NCBI GenBank assembly: GCA_016932385.1
Contig: JAFGCY010000039.1
Coordinates: forward strand, 1 to 32,445
Origin: a bacterium
Lineage (GTDB): Bacteria; 4484-113; JAFGCY01
Direction: 5' to 3'
DNA length: 32,445 nucleotides
The notes under the pieces were generated by a model that did no database searches, had not been told where the DNA came from, and was given only the letters and a program-made list of their open reading frames with translations. Shown here one piece after another: positions 22,903 to 30,205 of this stretch. Positions within the stretch are counted from its first letter, which is position 1, and the number at the start of each line of letters is the position of its first letter. The position numbers and the translations under genes were made by a program.

Positions 22903-23414
22903 GCTTTGCCCTGATCCTGAAAAAAGTGCTGAGGCTGCTACTTGCATTGGTCGTCTTCCTGGCCACGGGGTGCCCGTACGGAAAAATAGTCGGGATGTAC
23001 GGGATCCAGCCCGCTTATGGTATTGAACCACCGCCGCACGATCCGTCGGTCAGCGTTACCAACTTCGACTACGAGCCCGCCGTGCTGCAGGTCGGCGAGA
23101 CGATCAACTTTACAGCGATCACCTCGCGCGCCTTGCTGGATTATGAAGGCTACGTTGTCGCCGAGATCGGCGATCCGGAGGCGGGATCGGTTTGGGCGAC
23201 ACCCCACGGGGGTGTACGCGTCTACATGCGCGATGACGGGTCTGACGGCGATGGCGTGGCCCAGGACGGAGTCTGGTACGGCCATTACACCTGCCCGACC
23301 ATCAGTACACCCTATTACAATCTGCCGGTTACAGCCCATATCCAGTGGACCGACGGCTACGCATCGGAGGACTTCACCGGCAACAGCCTGTCGATCCTGC
23401 CGGCAGTTGAATGA
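22899..23414 (+). CDS. Small lipoprotein 2 of a radical SAM cassette, Ig-like beta domain
   Basis: A 171-residue protein whose ATG overlaps the previous stop (ATGA), so the two are translationally coupled. The signal peptide ends FLATGC (Cys25). Just after the lipid Cys come GMYGIQPAYGIEPPPHDPSV, two Tyr-Gly units with a Pro run, and then NFDYEPAVLQVGETINFTA. The beta domain contains YMRDDGSDGDGVAQDGVWYG, the counterpart of the Asp/Gly loop in lipoprotein 1. The M-Y-G element after the lipid Cys is close to that of the Bacteroidales lipoproteins paired with radical SAM enzymes. Probable role: a surface or periplasmic lipoprotein whose Tyr-Gly-Pro region is modified. The modification is inferred from context only. 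Confidence 0.78.
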   Translation: MSFALILKKVLRLLLALVVFLATGCPYGKIVGMYGIQPAYGIEPPPHDPSVSVTNFDYEPAVLQVGETINFTAITSRALLDYEGYVVAEIGDPEAGSVWATPHGGVRVYMRDDGSDGDGVAQDGVWYGHYTCPTISTPYYNLPVTAHIQWTDGYASEDFTGNSLSILPAVE

Positions 23415-23477
23415 ATGACGGAGGTCGACGGTTTCGGGTAGAATCTGGTGGGACGTCGTAGACGAGGTAGTAGCGCC

Positions 23478-23690
23478 ATGAAGAAACTGATCCGCCGAGT
23501 GTTCTGGATTTGCCTGCTGGCGTTGGCGCTGCTGGCCACCGGAATTCCCTTGATTCCCAGGCTGAATATTTACGGCTTTGCAGATCGGATCAACACCTTT
23601 TACGGTCCGCCCGTACCCCCAAGCAGCGTGGCCACCAGCCATCTGACCTGGGACTTCTACTACGCCCCGGAGATGCCCGAAGAACGATGA
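23478..23690 (+). CDS. Short third member of the cassette, lipobox Cys replaced by Ile
   Basis: A 70-residue protein. The ATG at 23478 begins a basic signal segment (MKKLIRRVFW) and a hydrophobic core LLALALLATGIPLIP. Compared with FLATGCPYG of lipoprotein 2, the lipid Cys is Ile. The rest, NIYGFADRINTFYGPPVPPS then LTWDFYYAPEMPEER, parallels the post-Cys region of the two lipoproteins (Tyr-Gly, Pro-Pro run, Asp-Phe-Tyr-Tyr-x-Pro). It stops where their beta domain would begin. It is therefore a membrane-anchored leader-plus-motif peptide, possibly a dedicated modification substrate, or a truncated relic. Its stop overlaps the start of the radical SAM gene (ATGA), which implies coupled, stoichiometric translation. 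Confidence 0.7.
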   Translation: MKKLIRRVFWICLLALALLATGIPLIPRLNIYGFADRINTFYGPPVPPSSVATSHLTWDFYYAPEMPEER

Positions 23691-24796
23691 ATCGATTCCT
23701 CAAGTCAATCCAGCGCCGGTTCTGGCGCGGCTACACGCGCGGGGCGGCGCGGCTGCACGAACTGACCTACCTGTTCTGGGAGACCACCACCGCCTGCAAC
23801 CTGAGCTGCCGGCACTGCGGCACCAGTTGCGCGCCAACGTCGGCACTGCCCGACGAGTTGACGACCGCCGAGGTCAAGGCGGCCTTCGACACGATCATCG
23901 CGGACTTCGATCCCAAGCGCATCACCGTCGCCGTGACCGGTGGCGAGCCCCTGCTGCGGCCGGATGTGTTCGAGGTCGCGGCGCATTTCGCCAGCCACGG
24001 CATGCGCTGGGGGATGGTCACCAACGGTCTGCTGATGACGGACAAGGCAATCGACCTGGCCCACAAGGCGGGCATGGGTTCCGTCGCCGTCTCGCTCGAC
24101 GGGCTGCAGGCGCATCACGAGTTCCTGCGCGGCAAGGGCACGTTTGAAAAAACGGCGGATGCCGTGCGCCGTCTGAAGCAGTCCGGTCACTTCGAGATCG
24201 TCGAGGTGATCTCCTGCCCGACGAACCAGATGATCGATGACCTCGATGCGGTTTATGAATACATGCTGACGCTTGACCTGGACCAGTGGCGCTTGCTGCC
24301 CCTGGCGCCAATCGGCCGCTGCCGCGAGCATCCGGAACTGCTGTTGTCGCCGGCAAACTGGGTCAAGCTGCTGGACTTCCTTCGCGCAAAACGTCGAGCG
24401 AAGGACGCGCCGCTGACGGTCACACTCGACGAGGAAGGTTTCCTGGGCGAGCCTTACGAGCGCGAGGTGCGCGAGATTCCGTACTTCTGCTTCGCCGGCA
24501 TCCACGCCGCCAGCATTCTGGCGGACGGCTCGGTCAGCGCCTGTCCCTCCGTCTGCCGCAGCTTCGTCCAGGGCTCCATCCGCGAGCGACGTTTCAGCGA
24601 AATCTGGGAGAGCGAGTTCAAAGTGTTCCGCGACCGGCGCTGGATGAAGCAGGGCGAGTGCGCCAACTGCCCGGAGTTCGCCGACTGCCTGGGGAACAGC
24701 ATGCACCTCTGGCAGGACATGCATTCCGGACCGGAGCTCTGCCACCTGAAGCTGATCCGCGCCGGGCTGGCGGAAAAAGAACACGGGCGCAGCTGA
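23687..24796 (+). CDS. Radical SAM/SPASM peptide-modifying enzyme (rSAM/lipoprotein-system type)
   Basis: A 369-residue enzyme whose start ATGAATCGA overlaps the previous stop. The N-terminus RLHELTYLFWETTTACNLSCRHCGTSC carries the CxxxCxxC cluster motif (Cys37, Cys41, Cys44) that holds the SAM-cleaving 4Fe-4S cluster. Further radical SAM landmarks are VAVTGGEPLLRPDVFEVAA, GMVTNGLLM and VAVSLDGLQAHHEFLRG. The C-terminus is a SPASM domain with more Cys (YFCFAGIHAA, DGSVSACPSVCRS, GECANCPEFADC, ELCHLK) for auxiliary clusters. SPASM enzymes usually modify peptides. The LHELxYLFWExTxxCNLxCRHCG start is that of the rSAM/lipoprotein family (TIGR04133 as remembered), which in Bacteroidales sits beside a small lipoprotein. 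The neighbours here fit that arrangement. Confidence 0.92.
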   Translation: MNRFLKSIQRRFWRGYTRGAARLHELTYLFWETTTACNLSCRHCGTSCAPTSALPDELTTAEVKAAFDTIIADFDPKRITVAVTGGEPLLRPDVFEVAAHFASHGMRWGMVTNGLLMTDKAIDLAHKAGMGSVAVSLDGLQAHHEFLRGKGTFEKTADAVRRLKQSGHFEIVEVISCPTNQMIDDLDAVYEYMLTLDLDQWRLLPLAPIGRCREHPELLLSPANWVKLLDFLRAKRRAKDAPLTVTLDEEGFLGEPYEREVREIPYFCFAGIHAASILADGSVSACPSVCRSFVQGSIRERRFSEIWESEFKVFRDRRWMKQGECANCPEFADCLGNSMHLWQDMHSGPELCHLKLIRAGLAEKEHGRS

Positions 24797-24824
24797 TTAA
24801 GCCACGCCCGAGCCCAGCCCTCGC

Positions 24825-26621
24825 TTAGTCGTCCAACACGCAACGCACAAGGTTATAGATGCGCAGCACATCGCCCTGCGGCCCGAGCCCGTAAGGATAA
24901 TCCGCCGGATCGCCGGACTTCGGGTCGCTGCGCTGGCAACCCGCGCCGTGAACATCAAGGAACACGTAGTTGCCGCTGTCCGGCGGCATCTGCATCCAGC
25001 CGTGCCCTTCGCCGAAGCTGACGTATGCGGCGCGGTCGCCCCGAATGTCGGCCGGCCCGTCCAGGTGCGTCGTGCCGGTCCAGTAGAAAGCGTAATCGGT
25101 ACTGCCGCCTTCATCCGTAATCGGCGTGCAGCTGAACAGCGGATCGATCGCCGCGCTGGCCGTGGTGGCCGGGCTGCGCGTGTAATCGACGATGCTCTCC
25201 AGTTCCTTGGCATTGGGCAGCCGCCAGTTGGCAGAGCCGGCGTACTCCAGGTCTTCCGCCCAGGCCAGGGCTTCTTCCCAGTTCAGCGTGCCGTCGCCGC
25301 GCGGGCCGGCACTCAGCGCACCGGAGTCCACCTGCATCCAGGTCAGGCCGGTGGCGCGGTCGGTGATGGTGCCGTCGCCATTGTCGACGAAGTCGTTGCT
25401 GCCGTAAGCGGGATTGCCGCGCACGCAGCGGATGAATTGCGTCATCTCGCCGCCCTGCGGATTTTCGCGGCCGTAGCCCTTGATCCGGCCGTCGGCGAAA
25501 TTCACGCCGAAGGTCGTCGGAGAACCGCCCATGGTGGTGCTGACGTATTCCGTCGCGCTCCAGTACTGCGCGTCGATGATCCGCTCGCCGGCAGATTCAT
25601 CGCCGTATTCGAAGTCGAGGTAGCTGGTCATCAGGTAGGGGATTGAATCGTAGATGGTCGAGCCGGTCTCGCCGTCGAACAGGATCAGCGAATACAGCTC
25701 CTTGATCGTCGGCACGCGCCAGTCGTCGTAGCCGCCCAGCTCCAGGTTCGCCGCCACGTCGAAAGCCGCAGAGAATGTTACTTTTTCCAGGTTGTTGGGC
25801 GTTTTCGCCCACATCAGGCCGGTTACCAGGTCGGTTACCGTGCCGTCGCCGTTGTCTTGATAAGCCGGCTGGTTGCCCGTGTACTGGGCGTCCTGCCCGA
25901 AGTAGGCCTGCTCAGTGGTTGGATTGATCTCCTGGCCGTTATCGTTATAACAGCTGAGCTGGTTGGTATCGACGATCGGATAGGGCAGCCCGTTCTCGCC
26001 GAAGCCGATGGAAGCCAGCTGCACCTGCGTATCGCCCAGCACGACCAATGCCACCAGGCAACGTGAATCAGTATCGGCGTAACGGCCTGGATCTTCGATG
26101 TTGAAGAAGCCGGCATCAGCCGCGTTGCGCCAGGCCCAGGTGTCGGCGACCCAGTCGGAGAGGCCCAGCCATAAATCGCCGCCATCCGGCGCCGCGTCGA
26201 TCCAGCTCAACGCCAAGGATGCGCCGGCCAAGGCCGGGTTCAGACCCAGGCGGTAGCAGCAATAGGCGGAGTCCGCGCTGGCCGAAGCCGCCTCGGTCCA
26301 GGCCGGAGTCAGCTCGGCCCTGGTGTCCGACTTGGCGCAGTTGCCCGCCGGCATGTCCGACGCGAAATCAGCGCCGGCTCTCGTGTTAGGATAGCTGGCT
26401 TCAGCTTGAACGTAGCGGCTGGGCACGTTGAAGGCCTGATGCGGGACCGCGGCGAGCGCTTCCGTGGTCTCAGTGGGGGTAACGGTCTGGGGCGATTCCG
26501 TCACAACGGTGGCGCCGGTACTGGCGCAGCCCGGCGCGCAGCTCAACAGCGTGATGAGGCAGCTGACAAATGCAGCAACCTGTAGTGGGAGCAGCAGCGC
26601 CTGGCGTCTGGAGTAGTACAT
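24825..26621 (-). CDS. Lipoprotein with two DUF1566 (Lcl C-terminal-like) domains
   Basis: A 598-residue protein with AGGAGG about 6 bases before the ATG. The signal peptide ends in a Cys-rich lipobox (LLSC, Cys28, then APGC). A Thr/Ser/Glu-rich linker follows to about residue 65, then a beta-rich domain with several Cys (NCAKSDTRAE, AYCCYRLGL). The second half holds two copies of a DUF1566 domain (PF07603). The first has DNGDGTVTDLVTGLMWAK and GYDDWRVPTIKELYSLI. The second has DNGDGTITDRATGLTWMQ and SANWRLPNAKELESIV, each ending in RCVRG or RCVLD. DUF1566 domains occur in outer-membrane and surface lipoproteins, some linked to collagen or laminin binding. The gene converges with the radical SAM gene, 28 bases apart. 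Confidence 0.85.
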   Translation of the reverse strand: MYYSRRQALLLPLQVAAFVSCLITLLSCAPGCASTGATVVTESPQTVTPTETTEALAAVPHQAFNVPSRYVQAEASYPNTRAGADFASDMPAGNCAKSDTRAELTPAWTEAASASADSAYCCYRLGLNPALAGASLALSWIDAAPDGGDLWLGLSDWVADTWAWRNAADAGFFNIEDPGRYADTDSRCLVALVVLGDTQVQLASIGFGENGLPYPIVDTNQLSCYNDNGQEINPTTEQAYFGQDAQYTGNQPAYQDNGDGTVTDLVTGLMWAKTPNNLEKVTFSAAFDVAANLELGGYDDWRVPTIKELYSLILFDGETGSTIYDSIPYLMTSYLDFEYGDESAGERIIDAQYWSATEYVSTTMGGSPTTFGVNFADGRIKGYGRENPQGGEMTQFIRCVRGNPAYGSNDFVDNGDGTITDRATGLTWMQVDSGALSAGPRGDGTLNWEEALAWAEDLEYAGSANWRLPNAKELESIVDYTRSPATTASAAIDPLFSCTPITDEGGSTDYAFYWTGTTHLDGPADIRGDRAAYVSFGEGHGWMQMPPDSGNYVFLDVHGAGCQRSDPKSGDPADYPYGLGPQGDVLRIYNLVRCVLDD

Positions 26622-26707
26622 GTGGCCTCCTGGACTTCAATGGTCTTAGGAGTCTGCCTGGTTGCGCTGGAGTTTCGTACCGCCTTTCTACTGAAAACGT
26701 TGTATCA

Positions 26708-27601
26708 CTAAGGAAAGGCTAGCAAGCTGTTTGCGGTCTGGATCACCAGGTGGTCCAGACCGTCTGCCCGCAGAATGCCCAGGCTGAGGGCTGCCTTGCC
26801 GAATTCCTCATCGTAGATCAGTTTACCGGCCTGGTCGAATGCCAGCAGGTGTGATCCGATCGCGGCCTTCATTACTATGTCCAGGCGCCCGTCGCCGTCG
26901 ATATCAAACGGCACCACCTCTTCGGGACGGCCCAAGTACACGTTATAGCGGTAATTGGCCTGGGGAAACTCGAATTCAACTACCTCACCGGTCGCTGGAT
27001 TGAGATACCCGCCCCGCGGCCGCGCGTACTGGGCCACCCAGATCGCCGTCTCGTCGGGCCCGAGCCCGTCCGGCGGTTGCGGTACGCTGTCTTCGCCAAA
27101 CGGCAAGTCTTTCAAGAGCAACTCGGAGAACACGCTGATGATCTCGTCAACGCCGTCTGCGTCCAGGTCCGCGGCGGCGGTCGGCAACCAACGCGTGTAC
27201 GGCCAGCCGGCCACCGTTGTGCGGTCCTCCTTGTAGTGATAGGCGGCCAGTTCCGGTCCTTCCAGGTTGAGTAGCTCCTTCCGGCCGTCGCCGTCAGCGT
27301 CAGCCAGCAGCGGATGGTTATACGCGCCGGCCAACTCCAGGTCATAGCGCGCTTGGGTGCGGCGGCCGTAGACGCGGACCGTCTCCAGCAGCGCTTCGAC
27401 TTCTACGAGCAGATCGTCCTCGCCGTCACCCGTAAAATCTCCGACATAAACGAAACCGTCATCGTCACCTTTAGCCAGGATCGCGCAATGCTGGCCGTTC
27501 AAGCGGTAGACGACGGTATTGTCGCTTCGCGTGACTTGGACGGCCTCGTGCCCCTCGGTTTCACTGGCGATGTAGGTGGATACCCATCCACTGTTGCCGC
27601 C
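26708..27601 (-). CDS. C-terminal continuation of an FG-GAP-like protein after an in-frame TGA
   Basis: The open frame continues unbroken, in the same frame as the 27602-28141 segment, for 297 codons after a single TGA. The sequence after it is GGNSGWVSTYIASETEGHEA and later calcium-binding-like repeats: DDDGFVYVGDFTGDGEDDLL, LADADGDGRKELLNLEGPEL, ADLDADGVDEIISVFSELL and PFDIDGDGRLDIVM. These D-x-D-G-D-G units are the FG-GAP/VCBS propeller signature and match those in the first part (DYDRNGIDDLVP). There is no in-frame ATG or GTG between the TGA and residue 34 after it, only a TTG at 27502 without a ribosome site. The part is therefore either reached by TGA readthrough or recoding, or is a silent remnant. 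Confidence 0.6.
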   Translation of the reverse strand, partial: GGNSGWVSTYIASETEGHEAVQVTRSDNTVVYRLNGQHCAILAKGDDDGFVYVGDFTGDGEDDLLVEVEALLETVRVYGRRTQARYDLELAGAYNHPLLADADGDGRKELLNLEGPELAAYHYKEDRTTVAGWPYTRWLPTAAADLDADGVDEIISVFSELLLKDLPFGEDSVPQPPDGLGPDETAIWVAQYARPRGGYLNPATGEVVEFEFPQANYRYNVYLGRPEEVVPFDIDGDGRLDIVMKAAIGSHLLAFDQAGKLIYDEEFGKAALSLGILRADGLDHLVIQTANSLLAFP

Positions 27602-27604
27602 TCA
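27566..27604 (-). promoter_or_regulatory. In-frame TGA with a following SECIS-like hairpin
   Basis: Directly after the TGA (27604-27602, minus strand) GGCG pairs with CGCC (27569-27566). After a six-base internal loop on each side, GTGGAT (27591-27586) pairs perfectly with ATCCAC (27581-27576) around a GGGT loop. The apical loop is 16 bases from the TGA and begins with G, which agrees with the usual bacterial SECIS rules. Whether it works is unknown. Confidence 0.35.
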
Positions 27605-28141
27605 ACCGCCCCGGCGCCGCACCGTGACGTACCCGGTGGTCTTCGGCTGGAAGTGATACAGCGCATTCGTCGGCACCAGATCGTCGATACCGTTACGGTC
27701 GTAATCCCAGCTGACGAAGGTGGACACGGCTTGCCACTGGGCATCTTCGACATCCTGGCGCTCGCCGTTTATTCCCAGGATCTGAGTGGTGCCGGCTAAG
27801 TCAATCAGGAGGATGTCGTCGTTCGGCTGGCCGTCGAACTCGCCGATGATCCCCACCGGGCGCGGCTGGTCTTCGCTGACCGTCCAGTCGATGCCATACA
27901 GCTGGCGCCAGGCCACGCCTTCACCGCAGAGAACCTGGGCGTCCGGAATTCGCTTGGCATCCTGGACTTGAGTTGTATGCTCTTGAGCAGACCGCCGCTG
28001 AAGGTTCAGTACGGTTACCGCGGCAAATGCAATTCCGCCACAGATGAGAAGTATGAGCAACAACAGCCCCCAGGGCGGCGGCTTTCTGGACGGCTCGCGC
28101 GGAGCCTGTTTGATGGGTGCGAAATAATCCTCTTGTCCCAT
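27602..28141 (-). CDS. N-terminal part of a membrane-anchored FG-GAP-like protein, ending at an in-frame TGA
   Basis: Start ATG at 28141 (MGQEDYFAPIKQAPREPSRK). One transmembrane segment (WGLLLLILLICGGIAFAAVTVL, residues 24-45) anchors an exported domain. The visible 179 residues include GEFDGQPNDDILLIDLAGT and SWDYDRNGIDDLVPTNALYHF, the start of a beta-propeller of FG-GAP/VCBS type. The frame stops at a TGA in YVTVRRRGG-stop-GGNSGW, in the middle of what looks like a continuous protein; removing the stop gives 477 codons. Possible causes are a nonsense mutation, for example from TGG, a sequence error, or recoding of TGA. Other genes here end normally in TGA, so the code is standard. TACAAT lies about 32-37 bases before the start, and no clear Shine-Dalgarno sequence is seen. 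Confidence 0.75.
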   Translation of the reverse strand: MGQEDYFAPIKQAPREPSRKPPPWGLLLLILLICGGIAFAAVTVLNLQRRSAQEHTTQVQDAKRIPDAQVLCGEGVAWRQLYGIDWTVSEDQPRPVGIIGEFDGQPNDDILLIDLAGTTQILGINGERQDVEDAQWQAVSTFVSWDYDRNGIDDLVPTNALYHFQPKTTGYVTVRRRGG

Positions 28142-28198
28142 ATATCATCCCGCTTGGCAGTGATCTGGAAGGATTGTAGCAGGCTGTACCGCGCAGGA

Positions 28199-29710
28199 TT
28201 ACTTGGCGCGCTTCCGTTTCTTCACGTAGTAGACCATCTCGATATGCGTGCCGGCGAACTCGAAGTGCTTGCGAATCGTGTTGTAGAGAAAGCGCCGGTA
28301 GGCCTGGCGCATGATCCGCTTGTCGTTGATCTCGATCAGGAAGGTCGGCGGGCAGTTGCCGATCTGGCGGAAGTCGAAGAAGCGCAGTTCGCGGTTTTTC
28401 ACGATCGGGGGAGGGCTGAGGGCGATCGCTTCTTCCAGCACCGCTTGCAGTGCTTTGTTGTCGATGCGACGGTGGAAGCTTTCGCGTGCCCGTCCCGCCG
28501 CCTCCAGCATCCGCGCCAGGCCCTTTTCCTTGAGTGCGCTGGTGAACACGACCTCCGCCCAGCGTAACTGGGCCAACTCGCCGCGCAGGTAGTCCTCGTA
28601 CATCCGGCGCTGCAGATCGCCTTCCTCCAGCAGGTCGGACTTATTTACGACGATCACCACCGCCCGGGCGGTTTCGGCGATCTTGGCGGCGACGCGCTTG
28701 TCCTGCTCGACGATGCCCACGCTGGCGTCGATGGTCAGCAACGCGACCTCACTCTGGCGCAGGCCCCGCTCGGCGCGGATCAGGCTGTAATAGTCGACAT
28801 CTTCCTTGAGCCGGCTGACCCGTTTGATGCCGGCGGTGTCCAATACCTCGTAAGGCTGGTTCTCCCAGCTGAACTCCGCCCAGATCGGATCGCGCGTCGT
28901 GCCGGCCAGGTCGCTGACTAACGAGCGGCCTTCTTTAAGTAGTGCATTGGTCAGGCTGCTCTTGCCCACGTTCTGTCGTCCGAGAAATACCAACCGGATG
29001 GGCTTTTCGCGCCAACTCTCGTCGGGAATGAACCGCGGGCGGTCATCCTGCGCCCAGGCGAAGGGATAGTCCTCCTCGGCCAGTTCGGCCAAGTCGAACT
29101 CCTCTTCCAGAGCGGCCGGCGTCTCTGGTCTGGTTTCGGGCGTGTCAGAACCGCCATAGCGCTGCGCAGCGTACGCCGGGGTGGCTTTCTCATAGTCCGC
29201 CCAGTCCAGATGTTCCACAATCAGATCCAGCAGCTCGCCCGTGCGCCGGCCACTCAAGGCGCTGATGAACATCACTTCCTGGTAGCCCAGGCTGTAAAAC
29301 TGGTAAGCCTCGTTTTCGTGGACGTCCGCATCGACCTTGTTGACCGCGACGATCACCGGCGTCTTCAGCTTGCGCAGCTCCTTGACCACCCCATCGTCGC
29401 TGAGGGTCATGCCGGTCTTTACGTCCGTAACCAGCACGATCAACTCGGCCTGGCGCATCGCCTGGCGCGCGTTGTCGGCCACCGGCTCCCACAGTGGATC
29501 CTCGCTCTCGGGGCCGATTCCGCCGCAATCCACGACGGTGAACTCATAGCCATCCCACTCGCAGACACCGTACAGGCGGTCGCGCGTTACCCCCGGCAGT
29601 TCGTCGGTGATTGCCTGGCGTGAACCGGTCAGCCGGTTGAACAAGGTGGACTTGCCAACGTTGGGCCGGCCGATCAGGGCTACCGTCGGACGTTTAATCT
29701 CGAGCGCCAT
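28199..29710 (-). CDS. der: GTPase Der (EngA), ribosome assembly factor
   Basis: A 503-residue protein with two tandem GTPase domains and a KH-like C-terminal domain, needed for late assembly of the 50S ribosomal subunit. Domain 1 shows GRPNVGKST (residues 14-22), the G2/G3 region ELPGVTRDR and DCGGIG, and NKVD. Domain 2 shows GRQNVGKSS (about residue 243), LAGTTRDPI, DTAGIKR and NKSD. The second P-loop has Gln instead of the usual Pro. The linker between the domains is about 65 residues, Glu/Asp/Pro-rich and longer than usual. The C-terminus RHFEFAGTHIEMVYYVKKRKRAK-like tail is typical. TATAAT lies at -15 to -10 before the ATG with no Shine-Dalgarno sequence, so the leader is at most a few bases. 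Confidence 0.96.
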   Translation of the reverse strand: MALEIKRPTVALIGRPNVGKSTLFNRLTGSRQAITDELPGVTRDRLYGVCEWDGYEFTVVDCGGIGPESEDPLWEPVADNARQAMRQAELIVLVTDVKTGMTLSDDGVVKELRKLKTPVIVAVNKVDADVHENEAYQFYSLGYQEVMFISALSGRRTGELLDLIVEHLDWADYEKATPAYAAQRYGGSDTPETRPETPAALEEEFDLAELAEEDYPFAWAQDDRPRFIPDESWREKPIRLVFLGRQNVGKSSLTNALLKEGRSLVSDLAGTTRDPIWAEFSWENQPYEVLDTAGIKRVSRLKEDVDYYSLIRAERGLRQSEVALLTIDASVGIVEQDKRVAAKIAETARAVVIVVNKSDLLEEGDLQRRMYEDYLRGELAQLRWAEVVFTSALKEKGLARMLEAAGRARESFHRRIDNKALQAVLEEAIALSPPPIVKNRELRFFDFRQIGNCPPTFLIEINDKRIMRQAYRRFLYNTIRKHFEFAGTHIEMVYYVKKRKRAK

Positions 29711-29719
29711 CGCTGGGGG

Positions 29720-29725
29720 ATTATA
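29720..29725 (-). promoter_or_regulatory. -10 hexamer (TATAAT) directly upstream of der
   Basis: TATAAT on the minus strand lies 15 to 10 bases before the Der start codon. It implies a leader of only about 3 bases, with no room for a Shine-Dalgarno sequence. Confidence 0.5.
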
Positions 29726-29801
29726 GCTTGAAATACCGGCAGGTTCCCTACGGGCCGCGTGCTTGCCGGCGGTTCAGGTTCGCAGCTGCTTGGTGCCGCC
29801 G

Positions 29802-30149
29802 CTAATCCAGCTTGATGTAGCCCTCGCTGAGCAGCCGGTTCAGGGCTTCGACCACCCATTCGGGGACCCATTCGCCGGTGGCTTCCCACTGGACGCAGGT
29901 CAGCGGCTCGCCGAAACTGGTGAAATACACGCGCTTGTCGCCGTGGGGGATATAACCGATCCAGTGGTAGACAAACAACGCATCCTCGTCGCCGCTGTTG
30001 GTGGCAGAGCTGAGGCTGTAGTCATCGGCTACGAAATCCGGCAAAGCGCGAATCTCATCGACCGTCAGGTCCTCGTAACAATGGGCCAATGCCAAACCGA
30101 AGCTGAGCAATACAAATACCAACGCCACGCTAACTATCCGTACCGCCAT
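29802..30149 (-). CDS. Small secreted protein of unknown function
   Basis: A 115-residue protein with an excellent Shine-Dalgarno sequence (AGGAGGAAGG, about 6 bases before the ATG) and its own TATAAT promoter element (30176-30181). The signal peptide MAVRIVSVALVFVLLSFGLALAH-C ends just before Cys24. The sequence LALAHC is not a good lipobox, so secretion is more likely than lipidation. The mature part, about 90 residues, contains LTVDEIRALPDFVADDYSL, FVYHWIGYIPHGDKRVYF and EWVVEALNRLLSEGYIKLD, an alpha/beta layout with two Cys that could form a disulphide. No family was recognised. It lies between Der and the TlpA-like gene. Confidence 0.75.
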   Translation of the reverse strand: MAVRIVSVALVFVLLSFGLALAHCYEDLTVDEIRALPDFVADDYSLSSATNSGDEDALFVYHWIGYIPHGDKRVYFTSFGEPLTCVQWEATGEWVPEWVVEALNRLLSEGYIKLD

Positions 30150-30175
30150 GCCCTTCCTCCTGGGTATACGTGTCG

Positions 30176-30181
30176 ATTATA
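30176..30181 (-). promoter_or_regulatory. -10 hexamer (TATAAT) of the small secreted protein gene
   Basis: TATAAT on the minus strand, 32 to 27 bases before the ATG at 30149. It leaves a leader of about 20 bases that contains the AGGAGG site. Confidence 0.5.
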
Positions 30182-30205
30182 GCAAAACCGGGAAAAGTTG
30201 GACGA

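Noticed and set aside
26708..28141. TGA as a general sense codon (alternative genetic code) to explain the interrupted FG-GAP protein
   Set aside because: Several other genes end in TGA at well-supported positions, including the overlapping ATGA junctions, so TGA is a normal stop here.
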